Shown: positions 14,316 to 14,551 of the stretch, piece by piece
Layout of the letters: each line of letters opens with the position of its first letter
Numbering within the stretch: position 1 is the stretch's first letter
Source: Clostridia bacterium
GTDB taxonomy: Bacteria > Bacillota > Clostridia > Caldicoprobacterales > Caldicoprobacteraceae
DNA length: 14,551 bases
Assembly (NCBI GenBank): GCA_017577715.1
Contig: PKRC01000025.1
Location: 1-14,551, forward strand
Direction of reading: 5' to 3'
Made by a program: the position numbers and the translations under genes
The notes under the pieces: model-generated
Told to the model about the DNA's origin: nothing
The model's database searches: none
What the model saw: only the letters and a program-made list of their open reading frames with translations

Positions 14316-14551
14316 TACTATATGATTCTTTTCTTAACAAACTACATTTGCTTCAAAACAAGAGCCATATGTATATACGATTTTGTGTCATAAGGTCTAA
14401 ATGTTTAATGTGTCACCTGTGTATCATGCATGTTTTGAGAGGAAAAATAAATTTTTTTAACAGGTCTGGTAGAAGTAGCCGGCGTATGCCTCTTTACAAT
14501 AGCGTTTGGCAGGGGGAATACCATGCTGGTAATATATTTGAGTATGCTTAA

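Noticed and set aside
14348..14551. 67-codon frame at the right end, and an alternative ATG at 14523 behind AGGGGG
   Set aside because: The 67-codon frame has no ribosome binding site and unconvincing content. The ATG at 14523 has a good site and a hydrophobic beginning (MLVIYLSML) but only nine codons remain, too few to call a gene.

Overview
The window looks like a piece of a low-GC, anaerobic, probably thermophilic Firmicute (Clostridia/Thermoanaerobacterales-like). This is inferred from the AT-rich intergenic DNA, strong AGGAGG-type ribosome binding sites, frequent GTG/TTG starts, and a glutamate synthase split into separate single-domain genes. No rRNA, tRNA, CRISPR array, transposase or integrase was seen.

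Left part (1-1399). A minus-strand membrane-protein gene (596 down to 17) is broken by one extra base. It has its own promoter and a hydrophobic Ala/Gly/Ile-rich reading frame just upstream of it. A 20-A homopolymer and a decayed plus-strand reading frame follow.

Centre (1400-6375, plus strand). A compact operon looks like a peptide-modification and export locus. It encodes an unknown 185-aa protein, a 65-aa cysteine-free peptide with a charged N-terminus and a Val/Ile-rich C-terminus, a 172-aa membrane PH-domain protein, a radical SAM enzyme with extra C-terminal cysteines, a second membrane PH-domain protein (183 aa), and a 586-aa ABC transporter with fused membrane and ATPase domains. Starts and stops overlap at both ends of the radical SAM gene, so the three middle genes are translationally coupled. 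The radical SAM gene carries a one-base deletion inside its GGEP motif. The set resembles a RiPP cluster, but the combination with two PH-domain proteins does not match a class I can name.

Right flank of the operon (6376-7785). A structured but mostly non-coding stretch with decayed small reading frames ends at a strong bidirectional terminator. On the minus strand next to it is a 99-aa gene whose first 19 residues repeat the start of the broken gene at the left end. The 57-bp direct repeats (534-590 and 7617-7673) therefore bracket the operon.

Glutamate synthase block (7786-12434, minus strand). In transcription order it encodes a class II glutamine amidotransferase, an FMN glutamate synthase domain with N-terminal ferredoxin, a ferredoxin, an FAD oxidoreductase and a GXGXG domain. 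Normally these together convert glutamine and 2-oxoglutarate to glutamate. Here a deletion has joined the first 42 codons of the ferredoxin gene to the last ~250 codons of the FAD oxidoreductase gene, so the electron-delivery subunits appear broken while the three catalytic domains are intact.

Right end (12435-14551). After 460 bp of AT-rich DNA come a probably 5'-truncated secreted protein gene and a gene for a 179-aa membrane-anchored unknown protein preceded by a perfect 17-bp hairpin. The end of the window is unresolved. Several genes are broken by single-base indels or deletions, which could be real decay of an accessory region or assembly/sequencing error.
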